This document shows positions 60,470 to 64,000 of a DNA stretch of 64,000 nt, piece by piece. The translations under genes and the position numbers were made by a program. The notes under the pieces were generated by a model that was given only the letters and a program-made list of their open reading frames with translations, was not told the DNA's origin and did not search any database. The first letter of the stretch is position 1. Each line of letters opens with the position of its first letter. Origin of the DNA: Roseibium sediminicola (GTDB lineage Bacteria > Pseudomonadota > Alphaproteobacteria > Rhizobiales > Stappiaceae); NCBI RefSeq assembly GCF_023156505.1, contig NZ_JALNMJ010000008.1, positions 186,001 to 250,000 of the forward strand, read 5' to 3'.

Positions 60470-62233
60470 CTAAGCTTGCTTTTTCGGGGCGGCAGGGCCG
60501 CGCCGGCGGAATTTGGTGCGGGGGGCTTCGGCGGGTTCCGGAGCGGCAACCAGCCGGCCCTGATCCAGATGGAACTGCTTGTCGGCAATCGCGCGGAAGG
60601 ACGGGCGGTGGCTGACGATCAGGGTGGTCAATTGTCCCTTGAGCCGCTTGAGGGCCTCGACAAGCTCGGCTTCGCTCTTGTGGTCGAGCTTGCCGTTGGC
60701 GTCGTTCAGGACAAGGATCTTGGGTTCTCCGGCAAGCGCGCGTGCAATCGCAATGCGCTGAACCATGGAGTCGGTGAGGTTTTCCTCAATGGCGTTGCCG
60801 AGGGGCGTGTCATACCCGAGCGGAAGCAGGTGAATGTCCTTTTCCAGCCCGATCAGGTCCGCGGCCATGCGGGCCTTTTGCGGTGAGGCATGGGAGCCAA
60901 ACAGGGTCAGGTTCTGCAGGATCGTTCCGGAGAACATCTGCGCGTCATTGCCGACATAGGCAATGTGCTTGCACAGGGTGCGATGGTCCGGTCCATAAAG
61001 ATTGTGACCGTCGACGAGCACCTGCCCGGAACTCGGCTCGACATCGCCGGAAACGAGACGTGCAAGCGTTGTCCGGCCACTGCCGTCGTTGCCCTCGAAA
61101 GCGACGGTTTCGCCAGCATTGATGGTGAGCGTCAGGTTGTGAACGGGAACGATGGCATCTCCATGAGCGAGCAGGCCTGCGCCCTGGAGCTTGATGTTGC
61201 CGACCACCACCAGATCCGGATTGGCGGTCAGTTCTTCCCGGGGCAGGTCGAACAGGGCCTTGGCTTCACGGTAATCGTGGTTGATCCGCTGCATGTCGGT
61301 CCAGTGGTTGATGCCGCGCAACAGCGGTTGAACCACCTGACCGGCGAGCAGCGTGCAGGCCGCCACCGCGCCGATGCTGATAAAGCCGGCCATGACCAGC
61401 AAAGCTCCGGCGGACACGACGCAGACCGTGGTCAGAACCGTGAAGAAGCCCGAGGAATTCCGTGCCCGGTTGTTCAGGTTGATGTAATCGTAGCCGAGGC
61501 GGGAGATCTGGGTCTGCAGGCGCTCGAACCGGCGCAGGATCACCGGCTCGAAAGCCATGGCCTTGATCGTGTTCAGCCCGGACAGGACTTCAAAGATGAA
61601 ATCGTATTTACGCTGATCCTGCTGGGCGCGCTTTTCAATGAGCTGGTCGATCTTGGCATTCAGGTTGGCGGTGCGCAACGCAAAGAGAGCCAGCAAAGCC
61701 AGCGGGACAAAACCAATGGGACCGCCGATCAGGAACAGAACCGCGAGAAAGATCAGGCTGGCCGGCAGGTCGATGGCAAGCAGCCTGGCCTGGCCGCCAT
61801 ATTGATCGCCAAGCGACTGCAGCGAGCGGAAGGAATCGAGGTGCTTGGAAACGGTTGCCTCGGAGCTGACATCGGATCTCGAATTCAGGAGGCGCCGTGT
61901 GGCTTCCAGATTGGCCTGGTGGGTGAAGGAGGCGGCAAGCCAGCCGACCAGATAGGACCGGAGTGTCTTCAGAATCGCGTCGATGACCAGGACGAAGCCC
62001 AGGCCGACGATCAGGATTACCAGCGTATCGGTCGCCTTGTTCGGCAGGATCCTGTCATAGACCTGCAGGATCGTCAGCGGCATGGCCAGCCCGAGGACAT
62101 TGATCAGGATGGAGGCCGTGATCACGGAGCGGGGCAGGGCGGGCGTTTTGACACGGTCGCCTGTCTCAGATGAAAAGAACTCCAGTTTCGGAAGTTTAAC
62201 ACTGCTAAAAGTATCAGTGATAAAAGATGCCAT
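60470..62233 (-). CDS. Type I secretion ABC transporter partner with eroded ATPase site
   Basis: A 587-residue second T1SS ABC subunit with no C39 domain: short N terminus, six membrane helices (about 38-305) and an ATPase domain. Its defects differ from those of the neighbour: the Walker A lysine is Arg387 (GNDGSGRTT), Walker B ends LVLNDA (Asp to Asn510, Glu to Asp511), the signature reads LTDSM (486-490), while the H-loop His542 is kept. The tail is basic (KFRRRGPAAPKKQA). ATG 62233 is chosen because GAGGAGG precedes it; an upstream ATG at 62278 has no ribosome site. It diverges from the giant repeat protein. Confidence 0.88.
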   Translation of the reverse strand: MASFITDTFSSVKLPKLEFFSSETGDRVKTPALPRSVITASILINVLGLAMPLTILQVYDRILPNKATDTLVILIVGLGFVLVIDAILKTLRSYLVGWLAASFTHQANLEATRRLLNSRSDVSSEATVSKHLDSFRSLQSLGDQYGGQARLLAIDLPASLIFLAVLFLIGGPIGFVPLALLALFALRTANLNAKIDQLIEKRAQQDQRKYDFIFEVLSGLNTIKAMAFEPVILRRFERLQTQISRLGYDYINLNNRARNSSGFFTVLTTVCVVSAGALLVMAGFISIGAVAACTLLAGQVVQPLLRGINHWTDMQRINHDYREAKALFDLPREELTANPDLVVVGNIKLQGAGLLAHGDAIVPVHNLTLTINAGETVAFEGNDGSGRTTLARLVSGDVEPSSGQVLVDGHNLYGPDHRTLCKHIAYVGNDAQMFSGTILQNLTLFGSHASPQKARMAADLIGLEKDIHLLPLGYDTPLGNAIEENLTDSMVQRIAIARALAGEPKILVLNDANGKLDHKSEAELVEALKRLKGQLTTLIVSHRPSFRAIADKQFHLDQGRLVAAPEPAEAPRTKFRRRGPAAPKKQA

Positions 62234-62411
62234 AGTAAGCGCCTCCTCTGTTACATTAAAGGCGCGGAATTGTTTCAAAACCGTTTACCAAAAAAACCAT
62301 AAATTCTAAATTTTGCTCAAGGTCTGCATGTATTTCATCAATTGAGGTTGGTCTTTATTAAGATAACCCTGCGCGTGATGATCCCATGATTTAATGGAGC
62401 ACGTGCAAGTC

Positions 62412-64000
62412 ATGGCCAACACCGACACTTCAGAGAACACAGGTAAATCGACCGGACCTTCCTCTGCGTCAAACTCTGCGCCGACCAATTCTGGCGATAC
62501 GCCGCCTCCTGGCCGCGTTGAAGCGCAAGTCGGTGATCCTTACCGTCCGAGCGGTGGCAATGACTATTCCCTGTCGATCGAACCGGAAGATACCGGCGAA
62601 GCCACGATTGCAAACCTTTACCAGGCCGTGCCTTTGGAAAACGAAGGCGCGGGCGCCGCGCAGGCGGACGGTGATGGCTCTGGAGGCGATGGCGCGGGCG
62701 ATGGCGGGGCGAACGCCGGCGGCCTGGGGAAGGGCAATGGCGGCGGCCTCGGCGATACACCTTTGCCGGAAGGGTCGGTGGAAGTGGTCGAGACGGCCGA
62801 CGGTGGGCCGAATGACGATGGCGGTCTCGGTGATGGCGCTGTTCCCGAAGCACGCGGGCTGGACGCAACCCTGCCCCAGTTTGATCTGGGCGGAGACGGC
62901 ATCCGGGCGGCCGGATCTCAGATCGGCGACGGCACCAGCGGCGGTGTTGGTCAGCAAGATGACGGCGGCGGCGGTGGTGGCGGCGGCAACACGGATATCG
63001 GCCCTGTTGCGGACAGCGACACGACCGGCAATGAAGTGTCCGAGTTCGCAACGGGCGGCGAATATACCGGTGTGACCGCCTTTGCGGACGATCCGGATGC
63101 GGGCGACTTTGTTTCCTATGAAATCACCGGCGGCGATGACCGCTTCGAGATCGACCCCGATACGGGCAGGATAACGGTCAAGACAGGTTCTTCCTTCGAT
63201 GCGGAGACGGAAACTTCCGTCGAAGTCCAGGTGACGGCGACATCTACGGATGGTTCGACCTCAACCGGCACCTTCACCATTACTATCGGCGACGAGAACG
63301 AGTTTCCGATCGGTCCCGTCACTGACAGCGACACGACCGGCAACGAAGTCTCCGAGTTTGCAACGGGCGGCGAATATACCGGCGTGACCGCGTTTGCGGA
63401 CGATCCGGATGTCACCGACGTGGTTTCGTATGAAATCACCGGCGGCGACGACCGTTTCGAGATCGATCCTGACACCGGCGAGATCACTGTGAAGGCGGGC
63501 TCCAGCTTCGATGCCGAGACGGAGCAATCCGTTGACGTCGAGGTGACCGCCACCTCTACCGACGGCTCGACTTCCGTCGGCACCTTCACGATCACGATCG
63601 GCGACGAGAACGAATTCCCGATCGGTCCGGTGACCGATAGCGACACGACCGGCAACGAAGTTTCTGAATTCTCCACAGGCGGCGAATATACCGGTGTGAC
63701 CGCCTTCGCGGACGATCCCGATGTCACTGATGTCGTTTCCTACGAAATCACCGGCGGCGACGACCGTTTCGAGATTGATCCGAATACCGGCGCGATCACA
63801 GTGAAGGCGGGCTCTTCGTTTGATGCCGAGACTGAAAGCTCTGCCGACGTCCAGGTGACTGCGACCTCGACCGACGGCTCAACGTCAGTTGGCACCTTCA
63901 CCATTACTATCGGCGACGAGAACGAGTTCCCGATCGGCCCTGTCACCGACAGCGACACGACCGGCAACGAAGTCTCCGAGTTCGCAACGGGCGGCGAATA
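62412..64000 (+). CDS. Giant cadherin-like tandem-repeat protein, N-terminal part (probable T1SS substrate)
   Basis: An open frame from ATG 62412 runs 529 codons to the window end without a stop. The N terminus has no signal peptide, as expected for type I secretion. Residues 1-80 are polar, 80-196 are Gly/Asp-rich, and from residue 197 a 104-residue cadherin-like unit repeats (TGGEYTGVTAFADDPD, VSYEITGGDDRFEIDPDTG, SSFDAETE, STDGSTS, FTITIGDENEFPIGP). Acidic DxDxE/DEN motifs suggest calcium binding. GTG 62403 is an alternative start. Position next to the two ABC genes points to a surface adhesin or biofilm protein. Confidence 0.88.
   Translation, partial: MANTDTSENTGKSTGPSSASNSAPTNSGDTPPPGRVEAQVGDPYRPSGGNDYSLSIEPEDTGEATIANLYQAVPLENEGAGAAQADGDGSGGDGAGDGGANAGGLGKGNGGGLGDTPLPEGSVEVVETADGGPNDDGGLGDGAVPEARGLDATLPQFDLGGDGIRAAGSQIGDGTSGGVGQQDDGGGGGGGGNTDIGPVADSDTTGNEVSEFATGGEYTGVTAFADDPDAGDFVSYEITGGDDRFEIDPDTGRITVKTGSSFDAETETSVEVQVTATSTDGSTSTGTFTITIGDENEFPIGPVTDSDTTGNEVSEFATGGEYTGVTAFADDPDVTDVVSYEITGGDDRFEIDPDTGEITVKAGSSFDAETEQSVDVEVTATSTDGSTSVGTFTITIGDENEFPIGPVTDSDTTGNEVSEFSTGGEYTGVTAFADDPDVTDVVSYEITGGDDRFEIDPNTGAITVKAGSSFDAETESSADVQVTATSTDGSTSVGTFTITIGDENEFPIGPVTDSDTTGNEVSEFATGGE
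63000..64000 (+). repeat. 312-bp tandem repeats encoding cadherin-like units
   Basis: Units start at 63000, 63312, 63624 and 63936 (the last cut by the window end), each exactly 312 bases or 104 codons. Differences between units are mostly silent or conservative (for example Arg/Glu/Ala after the DTG motif, and Ala-Gly versus Val-Thr after DDPD). Confidence 0.95.

Noticed and set aside
60890..62173. A 427-codon open frame opposite the second secretion ABC gene
   Set aside because: It shadows the ABC gene and has no coherent protein features.
63116..63727. A repetitive open frame on the - strand within the cadherin-like repeats
   Set aside because: The 312-bp unit happens to lack stops on the opposite strand, so the shadow frame repeats with it. 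The + strand frame has the conserved cadherin-like motifs.
63000..64000. Possible CRISPR array or VNTR non-coding repeat
   Set aside because: Units are 312 bp, contiguous without spacers and in frame, so they are protein repeats.

Overview
The window looks like a chromosomal segment of a high-G+C alphaproteobacterium. The cell-cycle regulator CtrA lies divergent from fliI-fliJ, several intergenic regions carry GANTC and TTAA motifs, and there are an ArsC/AqpS arsenic operon, a DddP-type DMSP lyase candidate and quaternary-amine genes. Together these suggest a marine member of the Hyphomicrobiales, possibly Stappiaceae (Roseibium/Labrenzia-like). That placement is inference from gene content, not a database match.

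Layout. 1-6.4 kb: the end of cheR, a Tat-exported metallo-beta-lactamase-fold hydrolase, ctrA, fliI-fliJ, a PqiA-like membrane protein and a DUF2336 protein. 6.6-12.3 kb: a large MscS channel, then glpD-glpK. 12.5-17.9 kb: a complete Dpp-type peptide ABC operon. 17.9-19.6 kb: arsR-arsC-aqpS. 19.6-22.6 kb: a GntR regulator divergent from a DadA-like oxidoreductase, then a DUF2270 protein. 22.9-28.1 kb: small secreted proteins, one of them SH3 plus an MliC-like domain, then a low-G+C membrane gene lodged between an intact tex gene and a diverged relic of the tex 3' end. 28.5-36.7 kb: TetR, a RecD-like helicase, a desaturase/PhnD-like pair, two LysR genes and a Tat-exported haloalkane dehalogenase with an SRPBCC protein.

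36.9-43.9 kb: an MttB-family methyltransferase, a dimethylglycine-dehydrogenase-type flavoprotein and a DddP-like M24 enzyme on one strand, probably handling methylated osmolytes. A phosphotransferase-fold protein that lacks its catalytic Asp diverges from them. 43.9-48 kb: an Fbp-type ABC importer whose ATPase gene is convergent to its permease and binding-protein genes. 48.2-53.1 kb: gnd, then an isomerase/2-hydroxyacid dehydrogenase/VOC operon under a divergent LysR. 53.6-56.6 kb: proX-proW-proV for glycine betaine uptake.

56.9-64 kb: a type I secretion locus with an HlyD adaptor and two different ABC subunits, both with badly eroded ATPase motifs. Divergent from it is the start of a giant cadherin-like protein made of 104-residue tandem repeats, which runs off the window. 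Five members of an intergenic palindromic repeat family (about 130-170 bp) are scattered through the window. I saw no tRNA, rRNA, CRISPR array or insertion sequence.
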